Origin: Prevotella sp. oral taxon 376
GTDB taxonomy: Bacteria > Bacteroidota > Bacteroidia > Bacteroidales > Bacteroidaceae
Reading direction: 5' to 3'
Assembly: GCF_003043945.1 (NCBI RefSeq)
Contig: NZ_PYXG01000003.1
Coordinates: forward strand, 223,501 to 287,500
DNA length: 64,000 bases
The notes beneath the pieces were generated by a model. The model saw only the letters and a program-made list of their open reading frames with translations. It was not told the DNA's origin and made no database searches. Both the position numbers and the translations under genes were made by a program. Every line of letters begins with the position of its first letter. Position 1 is the stretch's first letter. Shown piece by piece: positions 7,026 to 16,671 of this stretch.

Positions 7026-9155
7026 ATGAGAATAACGAATCTTGAAAAGGGCGAGGACTACAACCTCAAGCCCGACACACAGATACAGGTTGAGCGCACC
7101 AATCCGTTCTTCAACGACTACGGTGAGCAGACCACGCCGCTCGAACTGCCCGCCTCCGAGCGCAACCGACGCATCCTGGGCTTTCCGGACACCTTCGGTC
7201 GCCGTGTCAAGATGTCGCCCGTCGATGTCGCCATTCAGGATGGCGAGTATTTCGCCCAATGCCGGCAGGTCGTGCTTTCGGCTCAGCACAAAGGCAGTAT
7301 CTCCACCTCGTTCTACATCAACGACGGGTCTTTCTACTCCCGCATCCAGAAAGTCAAGCTCAAGGATATCTTCGGGGATGAGCTTGTTCCGGTCCCGCAT
7401 GTTGGCAACAACACGCCGGTGGAGGACTGCATAGAGTTCTGCCGCAACCTGAGGTCGAATACCAACGAGCAGTATGGTATATTCCCGCTCTTGCTGACGG
7501 ATGACTCAGGGGTGGACTCGGGCTTCAATTACAAGTTCCTTAACGCCTTTGGCAAGGATGTTCCCCTCCGTTCCAAGAAGGTGTGGATCTTCAGGTTCGG
7601 GAGGTTCGAGCAGATAACGGTGGACTCTCTATATGCCTTCGACCCCGACAGGTCGGGCGACGAATGCGACTACTACAATGCCGTGCAGCGTACCGAGTAT
7701 GTCGGAGAGGTACCCATCACGCTGGCTCCGGGCTACTACATCTCGCCGTTCATCCGGGCCAACTATCTGCTCCGCCGCATCTTTTCCCATTTCGGTTATG
7801 AGCTGCAGGAAAATTTCTTCACACGCACCGAGCCGTTTTCCAAGATGGTGGTCGTGAACAATGTCATGGACGCACTGGTCAACGGTCATATCCGGGTCGC
7901 CGACCTCGTTCCCGATGTTTCCTGCGCCGATTTCATAGCCGTGTTCCGTAAGAAGTTCTGCTGTGAGTTCACATCCGACGAGGGGCGGCGGACGGCGGAT
8001 GTAGTCTTCCTGAAGGACGCATTGGCGTCCAAACCAACAGAAGACCTTACCCGCTGTATGACGGAGGAACCGGTCATATCCTATAAGTCGGAAAAAGACT
8101 ATCAGCGGGTAACGATTTCTTCCGCCGATAAGGTAGACAGCGGCATCTCCGAATCCTATGATAACCTCGCCGACATGGTGAAGAGTAATCCGGGAGCCTA
8201 CTTCAATCCTGTTGACGGGGTATTCTATAAGCAGGGCTTCTCGGGCAACTACGAGGTCATTACCAAAATCGGCGAGGCCTCGCAGGACTACAATACAGGA
8301 GAGGATCTCGAGGCGAAGGAGGTCAAGATCCCGGATCTCATGCCGGAGTTCCGGAAACTCAAATATAAAGGTACCGTGGAAGATACGGAGGTAGAGATCG
8401 ATTTGGGCCCGTTCTTGTATGTCGGTTCATACATTTCTCTCAATTCCAAGATGATGGTGGCGGGAGAAGATAAAGAGTCTGACTCCGAGTCGGCAAACAA
8501 GCAGAAGACCATGCTCGCCTTCTGCTATCGCCTGGGGGGACGGCCGGAAGGTACCATCTCGTCCTACAATGTCTATGGCGACCTTCATCCCCGCATCTTC
8601 GACTATGCCCTCTATTATCATGGTCCCGATGGCATCTTCGAACGGTTCTATCGTGATTACGACTTGCTGCTGCGAAATTCCCTGCACGAGACGAAGGTCA
8701 AGCTGCTGCTCTCGCAGTCGCAGAAACAGAACCTGCCCTCCTATGCCAAGGTGGTCATCCGGGGTGTGGCGTTCTTTTTCGGCAAACTCAAGTTCGTCCT
8801 CGGAGGCAAGAACGAGCCCGTGGAATCGGAGCTTCGCACCATCTCGCTCATGAAGCCTGTCATGTCTGCCCCACTTATCAACGGGCAGCTTACGGCGATG
8901 GACACCACCTACAAATGGGTGGGACACGAGAGACAGACCGAGGTCAGCGGAGAAGAGTATGAGAACTCCGGACTCGACAAAGACCGCACCTTCACCACCA
9001 TCTATCCGCCTATCCCGTCTGCCGAATATGCAGGGAAGCCATACGGTCAGCAGTCCTCGTTCACATCGGAGATGATCAGGCACGGATCGTTCTGGAGGCA
9101 CAGCAAGTGGAAGTTCACCAAGACGGAGGTATGGTTGGAGTGCGTTCCCAAATAA
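7026..9155 (+). CDS. Phage tail protein after the tape measure (distal tail type)
   Basis: A 709-residue protein with balanced composition, many aromatic residues and mostly beta-type patterns. There are no signal peptide, membrane segments or recognised catalytic motif. Directly after the tape measure and before the giant fibre-like protein is where distal tail or baseplate hub proteins lie in long-tailed phages. The opening residues (LEKGEDYNLKPDTQIQVERT) and the repeated NDYGEQTTPLELPAS type of phrase fit proteins I remember only as hypothetical in Bacteroides prophages. Function assigned by position, family not identified. Confidence 0.6.
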   Translation: MRITNLEKGEDYNLKPDTQIQVERTNPFFNDYGEQTTPLELPASERNRRILGFPDTFGRRVKMSPVDVAIQDGEYFAQCRQVVLSAQHKGSISTSFYINDGSFYSRIQKVKLKDIFGDELVPVPHVGNNTPVEDCIEFCRNLRSNTNEQYGIFPLLLTDDSGVDSGFNYKFLNAFGKDVPLRSKKVWIFRFGRFEQITVDSLYAFDPDRSGDECDYYNAVQRTEYVGEVPITLAPGYYISPFIRANYLLRRIFSHFGYELQENFFTRTEPFSKMVVVNNVMDALVNGHIRVADLVPDVSCADFIAVFRKKFCCEFTSDEGRRTADVVFLKDALASKPTEDLTRCMTEEPVISYKSEKDYQRVTISSADKVDSGISESYDNLADMVKSNPGAYFNPVDGVFYKQGFSGNYEVITKIGEASQDYNTGEDLEAKEVKIPDLMPEFRKLKYKGTVEDTEVEIDLGPFLYVGSYISLNSKMMVAGEDKESDSESANKQKTMLAFCYRLGGRPEGTISSYNVYGDLHPRIFDYALYYHGPDGIFERFYRDYDLLLRNSLHETKVKLLLSQSQKQNLPSYAKVVIRGVAFFFGKLKFVLGGKNEPVESELRTISLMKPVMSAPLINGQLTAMDTTYKWVGHERQTEVSGEEYENSGLDKDRTFTTIYPPIPSAEYAGKPYGQQSSFTSEMIRHGSFWRHSKWKFTKTEVWLECVPK

Positions 9156-9186
9156 CCCCCGACACCTATCACCCGACATCAGAGCT

Positions 9187-9222
9187 TGTCCTTTACCATC
9201 CACCTCTATTCTCGTAATTTTG
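9187..9222 (+). promoter_or_regulatory. Prophage promoter of the fibre gene
   Basis: TGTCCTTTAC at 9187-9196 and TAATTTTG at 9215-9222, again 28 bases start to start. Together with the copy at 1289 it is nearly identical in both elements. The fibre gene ATG follows 18 bases later, giving this gene and its followers a separate transcription start. Confidence 0.65.
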
Positions 9223-9240
9223 CCATAAATAGTAAAGCGC

Positions 9241-12200
9241 ATGGATATATTGTTGAAACCAGACTCTCTCTGCCTTGCGGGAACCATGAGTCATTTTGTC
9301 ATATCAACCGGCAACGAGATTACTCTTGTCCTGAAGTTTGCCGACACGGATACGATCGTCGTCCAACATACCTATACGCCGAGCAAGTCCAACCGCGTCG
9401 AGGTGGATCTGCAGAGCATCATCACTCCGCTGCTGTCGTTCCGGCTTCAGGACATATCAGAAGTCTATAGGCAGCCGTCGATCGTACGCAAGTTCACGGC
9501 CGTACTCTCCGAGGTCGGTACCTCCAACACCGAGTCATGGTCTTTCTCCGTGCTGCGTGCCGGCATCGACCACTTTGCCGACTCGGCGTCCAACTGGCTG
9601 CGGTCAAACTTCCTCACCTGGCAGCCCACTGTCAAGCCCGTTACCTATTATACGCCGGAATTCCTCACCTACTACGCCCAGACGGATTCCGTTTGTAAGT
9701 GCAAGGGATATGTGGACAACAATGGGAAATATGATGAGATCTTGATCTCCATGGGCAACCTTTCCGCGGGATACGCCTGGACCATCCCCGTGCAGTATGC
9801 CATCATTGCCGGAAAAATCAACGCCTTACCCTCCTACTATGATGTCTGGGTGGAGAATACGAATGGTGAGAGACTGACCTACATCCAGCGTTATTATGCC
9901 TCCGATATCCGGAGCGAGCAGGAACAGTGGGTACTGTTCGAAAACTCATTGGGAGGCGTCGACACCTTCCGGGCTTATGGAAACTCGGAGAATACCGCCA
10001 AGCACACCCACAACATCGCGGAGATAGAGAACGACTCGGAAGAATATCGGGTCGACACGACTCGGGAGTACAAGAAGAATACCGGGCACCTCTCCGCCCC
10101 GGAACGCAAGTGGCTGCTCGACTTTTTCCCGTCGCTCGGCAAGTATCTCTATGCCGGTACGCATATCCGTCGCATCGTCGTTACTGAGAGCGAGGTGAGC
10201 TGGCAGACGAGGGAGCTCCCGTCCTCCTATACCTTTACCTACAAGTATGCAGACAGCCGACCTTATCTCAATCTATCCCGTACGGACATCCCCGCGGAGG
10301 TTCTTGATATCAAAATCCCCGATATAGGGTCTTTTACCGTCGCCCCGCGCTTGGTTGAGCTGGACCGCCTGCCGCTGAGTGGCGGGGCACTCTTTCCCGT
10401 CCAGAGTCCTTACTCCGATAAGTGGAGTACCACTACTGCCGCGGCCGTCCTCGACTGGCTCTCGCGTGAGATTACATCTGCCTACAAGGGCGATGGATCC
10501 TTTGGACACTCGCACTCCAATATCTCTTTGTTGGAGTCGATGACAAAATTTGGCAACTATCTCCTTATAGGGGCGAAAAAAATATCCGCGGGGCTGGCCG
10601 ATGTGGCTACGAAGGCATTAGGACTCGATCCAAAAAGTAGCGATTGGGACAAGATCCTCCGCAAGGACACCCCCGACATGGCACAGGAGTTAATACGCTT
10701 CCTGAAAGGCATCGCCCTCGGGGAGGAGAACGGCAGGTACTATCTCGACGGCGACGGCTTCGCCCGTCTCTACCGCCTCGTGGTGTCCTCCGTAACGAGC
10801 AGCCGCTATGCGGCGGGCGACGAGGGTCGTGGCTACTCCCTTTACGAGGATGAGCACGGCACGGGCACGCTCGAGGTGGACAATCTCAAAGTGCGCAAGA
10901 AGATGACCGTGGCCGAGCTGGAAGTCAGGAAGAAGACATATACCTCGGGCAACCTCTCGCTGGGCAAGGCGGGCAACACGATATTCGCCGTGCGCCCGAT
11001 CGGCAAGGACGGCGCGCCCATGGGGAACATGGTCTTCGCCGTGGGAGGCGTGGCCATCGCCGTGCGGGACGGCGGTGTCGAGGTGCTCGGCAAGCGGAGC
11101 GAACATGAGACTCCGTCCTATTATCGCTGTTATTTCATCAGCACGGACGGCGACCGCACGATAGACAACTGTTGGCGCATCGGCGACCAGGCGAAGTGCC
11201 AGACCAGCAACCTCGTGGAGGGCACGACCATGAACGTCGCCAACCGCTACTACTGGCGTATCGTCGTGGGAAAGGGCACGGAGACGCTCGAGGACGGCAG
11301 GCAATATCACTATGTGGACCTCTCGAACGAGAAAGCCCCGGTCGTTGAGATACCCCCGAGGGTCGCCGGCTCGGCGTCAAGACTGTACAAGAGCGTAGAC
11401 GGAGAGGCGACCCTGTCATGGGAGGAGTACACGGCGACATATCCTGTCGAGCCCCAGGCCGGGGATGTGTACCTGTTTGCCCATACCGACGGGGCGGGCT
11501 CGCAACCCGAGGTCATCATCTATACCACGGCGGCGGAGCATACGATCCTCGTCCCCAAGCAGGATGACATCTACCGAACGGCGGCCGGAAAGTACTACCG
11601 TGCCGACCTCGACTACAACAGCGACCTGTGGGTGGAAGTCTCTCCAGGACTCCGCACCTGCACGGGCTACGACCTCTCCGTGGCGAACGACACGCCGCAT
11701 ACGGGCGACGACATCGTGCAGGAGGGCTCGCAGACCGACCCGGAACGACAAGGACTGATAGTCCTTGACGCTGACGACGGCATCAGCAAGTACAAGGGCA
11801 TCGACTCCTTTTCCTACAAAGGAAAACGCAAGCAGCACATCGGCGACACGGTGGAGCTGGAGGTTAACCGTCTCACCATCGTATCGTCAGCCCCCGACGG
11901 CACGCCGGAGTCCTACCCTGTCCCGTGCGACATGGGAGCGTGGACGGCAAGGCCCTACCCCTACTACGCCCGGGTGAGCAAGGACGGGTCCCTGTGGCTC
12001 TGCGCGAATCCGGCCGGGGCGAAGCCCACGGACATACCCTCCGACGGATCGACTGTCTGGCGGAAGCAGGTCAGCAAGGGAGGGAAAGGCGACAAGGGCG
12101 ACAAGGGCGACAAGGGGGATGCCGTAAGCTCGTATACCTACATCCGCTACTCCGACGATGGCGGGCAGACCTTTACGGCGGCGGAAGCCGGAAAGCTCGC

Positions 12201-14454
12201 CGAGGCGAGAAAGATACAGGGCGTTGGCAGGAACTATGCCAACCAGCCGGCCGCCTATAAGAACGAGAAAGTCATCACGCTGTACGACGGGTTTATCGAG
12301 AATCAGCCCGCAGAGATCCCGTTTGTCCTCTCCGCCCGGGCAAAATACCATATCAGCGCCGCCGCCAAAAGTGGTGAGATGAAATCGAACATATCCCCAA
12401 AATTGGAGAACGGGACCACGGTCTGGTCGAATCTCCTGTTTGCCGATGGAAAATCCACGCTAAAGGCCGACGGCACGGAAAAGGACGGAGAAGCGTCTTT
12501 TTCAAAGAAAATCAACGGTCGGATAGCCGCCATGCCGGGGATATGGCTGCGGTCGTATGTTTATCTCGAGGACGGCATCACCAAAGACCCTGACTCCTAC
12601 TGGTATGACATACAGATAGAGTACGGACCATTGACCGATTATATGCCAGCCCCGGAAGACATGGTCGCCGGAACGACCCCCGGAAAATGGCTCGGCGTAG
12701 CCGTCTGGGACAAGCCCTATCCACCCCTCGAGCCCTCCGCCTACTCGTGGAGCAAGGTACAGGGACCGGACGGCAAGCCTGGCAAGGCCGCCGAGTTCTT
12801 CCGGTTGAGAGCCGTTACCGAAAAGGCCGTGGTTGACGGCAGCGGAAAGCTCACGGCAAGCCTCTCCTACCAGGTTGAGCATGTAACGGGGGCCGACATC
12901 GAGCTGCGGGACACATCGCCCGACGGCATGAAGATACGCTACCGGGGAGACACGGGCACCCCCGCTGACACCGTGATGGGCTACGGGAGCATCTCTACCG
13001 CCACCTATGTGCTGGAGGACTACTCGCATGTGCCCCACCCGGACAACCTCGTCGTGGAGCTGCTCGGAGCTGACGGCTCTGTCCTCGACCGCCGCACGGT
13101 GCCCGTTACCTTCTCGACCGTCGCCGCCCTCGACATCAACGGTCAGCTGGGAGAGATAACAGCGAGGGTACAGGGCATGGCCGGGGGCGGCCGGAACCTG
13201 CTCAAGGGAACGGCGTTCGACAAGGAGCATCCCAACTGGTTCCGCCTGTCGTCCGGAGCGATTATCGACCCCGCCAACAAGCATGGTGGACACAACAGCG
13301 TGGACTGCTCACTGACAGGCGTGCAAGAGGACCTATACAAGGGCGTATTTTTCAAAGCGGCCGTGGAGCCTGGCAAGGAGTACACCGCCTCCGTGTGGGT
13401 ACATGGCGACCCCGCCACGATGGACCGTGGCGCCTCTCTTGAAATAGTATATACAGACCAGCAAGGGCAGCGGCAGCATATCGCCGTGGAGAGTGTCAAG
13501 CCGGCGCTGACAAATACCTGGCAGCGTTTCTCCAAGACCTTTACCGTTCCGTCCGGGGTCTCGGAGATAGAGTGCAATACCTATAATATCCGCAACGGCG
13601 GCATGCATATTGCCGAGCCGATGCTTACCTCCGGGAACATGCTCTCCGACTGGCAGCCCGCACCGGAGGACGCGGAGGCGTACCTGTCTGAGATAAAGGC
13701 GAGTATCGCAAACATATCCCTGTCGATCACGGATCTGAAGACGGGGCTCGAGTCCGTCGGCATACACCTGTTCTCGGCCGAGAAGCCGCAGATACGCCTC
13801 GTCGGCAACAATGTCGGCTTTTATGGCACGGACGGCAAGATGTACATCGGTCAGGGCGTGGATGACCAAGGCAGGGTGTACCTCATTATCTACGACAAGG
13901 ACGGAATCACCCCGAAGTACAACCTGGGTTACATGGGCATGCCGGAACTTATCGGGCATGCCGTACCCTACAGCATGGTGGTCTCGGAGAGCCTCGGCCC
14001 GATACCGCCCGGAACCGTGCTCTCCGCACAAGACTTGTGGAACGACTTGCAGACCACGCCCTATGCCTCGCTAAGGCATACGGTATGGGTCTACACGGAG
14101 GCCTACACCCTTGACGGGCAGGGTAACAGGCTGTACCAGTACGGGGGAGTATACAACGGCATGTATGACAGCCCGGCGGTGGACAGCGACAACAAGCCAA
14201 CCGGTAACAAACTTCCGGAGAACCCACAGGGAGCATACATTGGCGTATGGGACACCTCCGACCCAAACCACAATCTGAAGAGCACGACCATTCTGTACAA
14301 TTACCCGAATGTCGAGGGGCGGCACGCCGAGCGATTGAAGGTAAATTATCATAAGGATTACTACGGCCCCGGACTGGACAGGTACATGCTGAGTCTGAGG
14401 GGCGGAGACTATGAGGAGAATATGACCGTCCCGCTGGCTTTGGTGAATCCGTGA
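9241..14454 (+). CDS. Giant phage tail/fibre protein with collagen-like and carbohydrate-binding-like segments
   Basis: A 1,737-residue protein. The first 350 residues are beta-rich and probably attach it to the tail tip. Around residues 945-960 there is a short collagen-like run of GDK triplets, typical of trimeric fibres. Residues about 1315-1465 begin with GGRNLLKGTAF and read like the carbohydrate-binding beta-sandwich found in phage receptor proteins (a jelly-roll that starts GGRNLL). Residues about 1480-1560 (ISLSITDLKTGLESVGI) look like a coiled stalk followed by a knob. The function inferred is host-surface recognition. The gene has its own promoter and overlaps the next reading frame only if the more distal start is used. 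Confidence 0.75.
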   Translation: MDILLKPDSLCLAGTMSHFVISTGNEITLVLKFADTDTIVVQHTYTPSKSNRVEVDLQSIITPLLSFRLQDISEVYRQPSIVRKFTAVLSEVGTSNTESWSFSVLRAGIDHFADSASNWLRSNFLTWQPTVKPVTYYTPEFLTYYAQTDSVCKCKGYVDNNGKYDEILISMGNLSAGYAWTIPVQYAIIAGKINALPSYYDVWVENTNGERLTYIQRYYASDIRSEQEQWVLFENSLGGVDTFRAYGNSENTAKHTHNIAEIENDSEEYRVDTTREYKKNTGHLSAPERKWLLDFFPSLGKYLYAGTHIRRIVVTESEVSWQTRELPSSYTFTYKYADSRPYLNLSRTDIPAEVLDIKIPDIGSFTVAPRLVELDRLPLSGGALFPVQSPYSDKWSTTTAAAVLDWLSREITSAYKGDGSFGHSHSNISLLESMTKFGNYLLIGAKKISAGLADVATKALGLDPKSSDWDKILRKDTPDMAQELIRFLKGIALGEENGRYYLDGDGFARLYRLVVSSVTSSRYAAGDEGRGYSLYEDEHGTGTLEVDNLKVRKKMTVAELEVRKKTYTSGNLSLGKAGNTIFAVRPIGKDGAPMGNMVFAVGGVAIAVRDGGVEVLGKRSEHETPSYYRCYFISTDGDRTIDNCWRIGDQAKCQTSNLVEGTTMNVANRYYWRIVVGKGTETLEDGRQYHYVDLSNEKAPVVEIPPRVAGSASRLYKSVDGEATLSWEEYTATYPVEPQAGDVYLFAHTDGAGSQPEVIIYTTAAEHTILVPKQDDIYRTAAGKYYRADLDYNSDLWVEVSPGLRTCTGYDLSVANDTPHTGDDIVQEGSQTDPERQGLIVLDADDGISKYKGIDSFSYKGKRKQHIGDTVELEVNRLTIVSSAPDGTPESYPVPCDMGAWTARPYPYYARVSKDGSLWLCANPAGAKPTDIPSDGSTVWRKQVSKGGKGDKGDKGDKGDAVSSYTYIRYSDDGGQTFTAAEAGKLAEARKIQGVGRNYANQPAAYKNEKVITLYDGFIENQPAEIPFVLSARAKYHISAAAKSGEMKSNISPKLENGTTVWSNLLFADGKSTLKADGTEKDGEASFSKKINGRIAAMPGIWLRSYVYLEDGITKDPDSYWYDIQIEYGPLTDYMPAPEDMVAGTTPGKWLGVAVWDKPYPPLEPSAYSWSKVQGPDGKPGKAAEFFRLRAVTEKAVVDGSGKLTASLSYQVEHVTGADIELRDTSPDGMKIRYRGDTGTPADTVMGYGSISTATYVLEDYSHVPHPDNLVVELLGADGSVLDRRTVPVTFSTVAALDINGQLGEITARVQGMAGGGRNLLKGTAFDKEHPNWFRLSSGAIIDPANKHGGHNSVDCSLTGVQEDLYKGVFFKAAVEPGKEYTASVWVHGDPATMDRGASLEIVYTDQQGQRQHIAVESVKPALTNTWQRFSKTFTVPSGVSEIECNTYNIRNGGMHIAEPMLTSGNMLSDWQPAPEDAEAYLSEIKASIANISLSITDLKTGLESVGIHLFSAEKPQIRLVGNNVGFYGTDGKMYIGQGVDDQGRVYLIIYDKDGITPKYNLGYMGMPELIGHAVPYSMVVSESLGPIPPGTVLSAQDLWNDLQTTPYASLRHTVWVYTEAYTLDGQGNRLYQYGGVYNGMYDSPAVDSDNKPTGNKLPENPQGAYIGVWDTSDPNHNLKSTTILYNYPNVEGRHAERLKVNYHKDYYGPGLDRYMLSLRGGDYEENMTVPLALVNP

Positions 14455-14495
14455 GGTCTGGTTTGAGCATTATTTTAAAAATAAGGAAATACATT

Positions 14496-15011
14496 ATGGC
14501 AAAAGTAAGTGAATTAGAAATTAAGAATCCTTCGGATCTTCCGAGGGCGGAGAGCTTAGAGGGCGTCAGCCTGCCCTTTGTGAGTAGAAATAGGCTGGTT
14601 ACGGCGGCCGTCTCCGACTTTGTGGAGGCGTGCAAAGTGCCCGTGAACGAGTTCATCACGGAGAAAGGCACGGAGTTTGATAAGAACCTCGACGCCGTGA
14701 AGAAGCCCATAGTGCAGGTGTCCGGGAACAGTGTTACCATGCTCCCCAACAAGTTCTACCACATCCCCATGCCGGACGCCGGCGGGGCGTACACCCTGAC
14801 CCTGCAGGCTCCTACGGACACGGCGAGCACCAACGACTACGAGGGTGGTTTTGACACCGGGGCCACGGCACCGACCATCACCTTCCCGGCCAATGTGGAC
14901 TGGGGTGAGGTGGACATGAGCATCTTGGCCAACACGCACTACGAGTTCTCCATCCGCTACGACAGCGTGAAGAACAAGTATTATGGAGTTATATACAGCT
15001 GGGCATTATGA
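14496..15011 (+). CDS. Small phage tail-tip protein, unknown
   Basis: A 171-residue protein. I chose the ATG at 14496 because AAGGAAAT sits at the right distance before it; an upstream ATG at 14451 would overlap the fibre gene stop but add a membrane-like leader with no clear ribosome site. The middle (residues about 70-150) is beta-rich with many Thr, Gly and Asn. The end (ANTHYEFSIRYDSVKNKYYGVI) is a strand pair as seen in fibre or hub accessory proteins. Its TGA stop overlaps the next ATG. Family not recognised. Confidence 0.55.
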   Translation: MAKVSELEIKNPSDLPRAESLEGVSLPFVSRNRLVTAAVSDFVEACKVPVNEFITEKGTEFDKNLDAVKKPIVQVSGNSVTMLPNKFYHIPMPDAGGAYTLTLQAPTDTASTNDYEGGFDTGATAPTITFPANVDWGEVDMSILANTHYEFSIRYDSVKNKYYGVIYSWAL

Positions 15012-15724
15012 GGAATATCAGAAGAAGACTGATGATTACAGAGGCGGCACACCAGAAATGGCTCAATACGCCGATAGATTTCGAGGACGCCGAGGTCAAG
15101 CGCATCTGCGTGGAGAACTTCGGTGGCGAGAGCGGAATCACGAACAAGAGATACGGAACTGTCGGCGTGGCAGGAATGGCGGGCGAGCTCACACGCAGAC
15201 AAGCGGCGGAGGTTAGCTATTTCGGGGATCTCTTTAGAGACAATCCCGCCATCGTCAAGTTTAATGAATTCCGGTACTTCACGGGGTATTTCTCCGGAAG
15301 TATCATCAAGAGACAGGCCTTTTGCAAGGGCAGTGTCAATCTCACGGAGATTACGACACCGCCGACAACAAGGGTACTCTCCTACTACTGGCTCTTCCAA
15401 GATGCCCTCCCGAACGCCCTTACGAAAGTTACCCTCAACGAGGGGCTGGAGAGCATACAATATATATTTCTGGATAAAGCCACATCCTTACGGAAGCTGG
15501 TATTACCAAGTAGCTTGCGGGAGATTAAATCGGGCAGCATGACGTACTATGGTCTCAAATTATCCGTCCTTGTCCTCAAATCGGCCGTGCCGCCTGTTAA
15601 CACGCAACCGCCGAACCTGATATCCGTGGACATGTATGTGCCCGACGAGAGTGTCGGGCTCTACAAGGCGGCTGACGGGTATCAGGCAGACAAGGTGCAT
15701 CCCATGAGCGAATATCAAGAATAA
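15008..15724 (+). CDS. Phage leucine-rich-repeat (BspA-like) surface protein
   Basis: A 238-residue protein with a leucine-rich-repeat pattern of the BspA/LRR_5 type. The repeats start near residue 105 (VNLTEITTPPTTRVL), with phrases such as LTKVTLNEGLESIQYIFL and LRKLVLPSSLREIKSGSM spaced about 23 residues apart. The end (ISVDMYVPDESVGLYKAADGY) is the usual cap of bacterial LRR_5 surface proteins. It has no signal peptide, so it is more likely part of the phage particle than secreted. It lies after the fibre gene with a four-base ATGA overlap, which points to a role in receptor binding. Host-derived LRR domains are common on the surface of these gut bacteria. Confidence 0.6.
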   Translation: MRNIRRRLMITEAAHQKWLNTPIDFEDAEVKRICVENFGGESGITNKRYGTVGVAGMAGELTRRQAAEVSYFGDLFRDNPAIVKFNEFRYFTGYFSGSIIKRQAFCKGSVNLTEITTPPTTRVLSYYWLFQDALPNALTKVTLNEGLESIQYIFLDKATSLRKLVLPSSLREIKSGSMTYYGLKLSVLVLKSAVPPVNTQPPNLISVDMYVPDESVGLYKAADGYQADKVHPMSEYQE

Positions 15725-15737
15725 TTATTTTACGACT

Positions 15738-16511
15738 ATGATACGATACAGAAAAGACAACGAGATTTACAACGGCCGCTACATCAAGGTAGACGGCATG
15801 GTGATTGTCAACCCCACGGAGGCCATGCTGGAGCAGCTGGGCTTCACGAGGGAAGAATACGAGCCCGAGATCCCGGTACAGACAGAGCCGGACACCGGCG
15901 AAGTCATCAACCAGCTGAAGGAGCTGCTTGCCGATAAGATAGATGGTCTTTCGGACGAGGATGCCGCCGCCAAGCCCGCCCTTTATCCGTCATGGATGAG
16001 CAAGGTCGGCAAGGAGGTCAAGGCGGGCGAGAGGCTGTGGTTTGGCGGGCGCTTATACAAGGTCGTGCAGACGCACACCGTGGAGCGGCAGCACCAGCCC
16101 TCCGTGTATACGGCGGCTCTCTACGCCGAGATTGGAGACACCGACCCCACCAAGGGCACGCTTCAAAACCCCATTGCCTTTTTGATTGGCATGTCCCTAA
16201 AGAAAGGCTTGTACTACAGGCAGGACGGGGTGCTGTACAAGTGCGTAGAGAATTTGGACAACTGCACCTGGAACCTGAAGGACATCCCCCGCTATGCGCA
16301 GGTGTATGACCCGGCAACGGGTGGCGCAGAAACGCCTGCGGAGCCGGGCAGCAGCAAGGACAACCCGATCATGTTCCAGGTGGGAGTCAGTTTGAAAGAA
16401 GGCAAGTACTACAAGCAGGCGGGCGTGGTATACAAGTGCCTGAAGTTCGTGCCCAACTGCATGTACGACCTTAAACTCCTCGTGGCGCAGAAGTTCGTCG
16501 AGAAGGCGTAG
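15738..16511 (+). CDS. Phage protein with two chitin-binding-like (CBM5/12) repeats
   Basis: A 257-residue protein. It contains two matching segments. The first runs from DPTKGTLQNPIAFLIGMSLK to CTWNL (about residues 136-183). The second runs from GSSKDNPIMFQVGVSLKEG to CMYDL (about 205-250). Each has the order NPI-x-F-x-x-G-x-SLKxGxYY and ends with a Cys and an aromatic. Another segment at residues 88-130 (AGERLWFGGRLYKVVQTH) resembles the same fold. This looks like the small beta domain of the CBM5/12 type that binds polymeric sugars, often seen at phage tail tips. It is the last gene of the tail module; a bidirectional terminator follows. Confidence 0.6.
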   Translation: MIRYRKDNEIYNGRYIKVDGMVIVNPTEAMLEQLGFTREEYEPEIPVQTEPDTGEVINQLKELLADKIDGLSDEDAAAKPALYPSWMSKVGKEVKAGERLWFGGRLYKVVQTHTVERQHQPSVYTAALYAEIGDTDPTKGTLQNPIAFLIGMSLKKGLYYRQDGVLYKCVENLDNCTWNLKDIPRYAQVYDPATGGAETPAEPGSSKDNPIMFQVGVSLKEGKYYKQAGVVYKCLKFVPNCMYDLKLLVAQKFVEKA

Positions 16512-16611
16512 TTCGCACTGTGCTTCATCCCGGAGACGGGCTACTCTTACTCATTAATTATGCCTGTTAGCAGTTTAGCTGCCATGTGAATTTTGTAAGA
16601 AGGAAAGAAAG

Positions 16612-16647
16612 AAGGTGGAAAACAAGATTTTTATTGCTTTCCACCTT
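16612..16647. terminator. Bidirectional terminator between tail module and integrase
   Basis: Arms 16612-16621 (AAGGTGGAAA) and 16638-16647 (TTTCCACCTT) form a perfect 10-bp stem with a 16-base loop, followed by TTTATTAT on the plus strand and A-rich sequence on the other. It separates two convergent genes. Bases 16512-16611 hold no gene I can support. Confidence 0.7.
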
Positions 16648-16671
16648 TTATTATATATATAGGAGAGAGTA

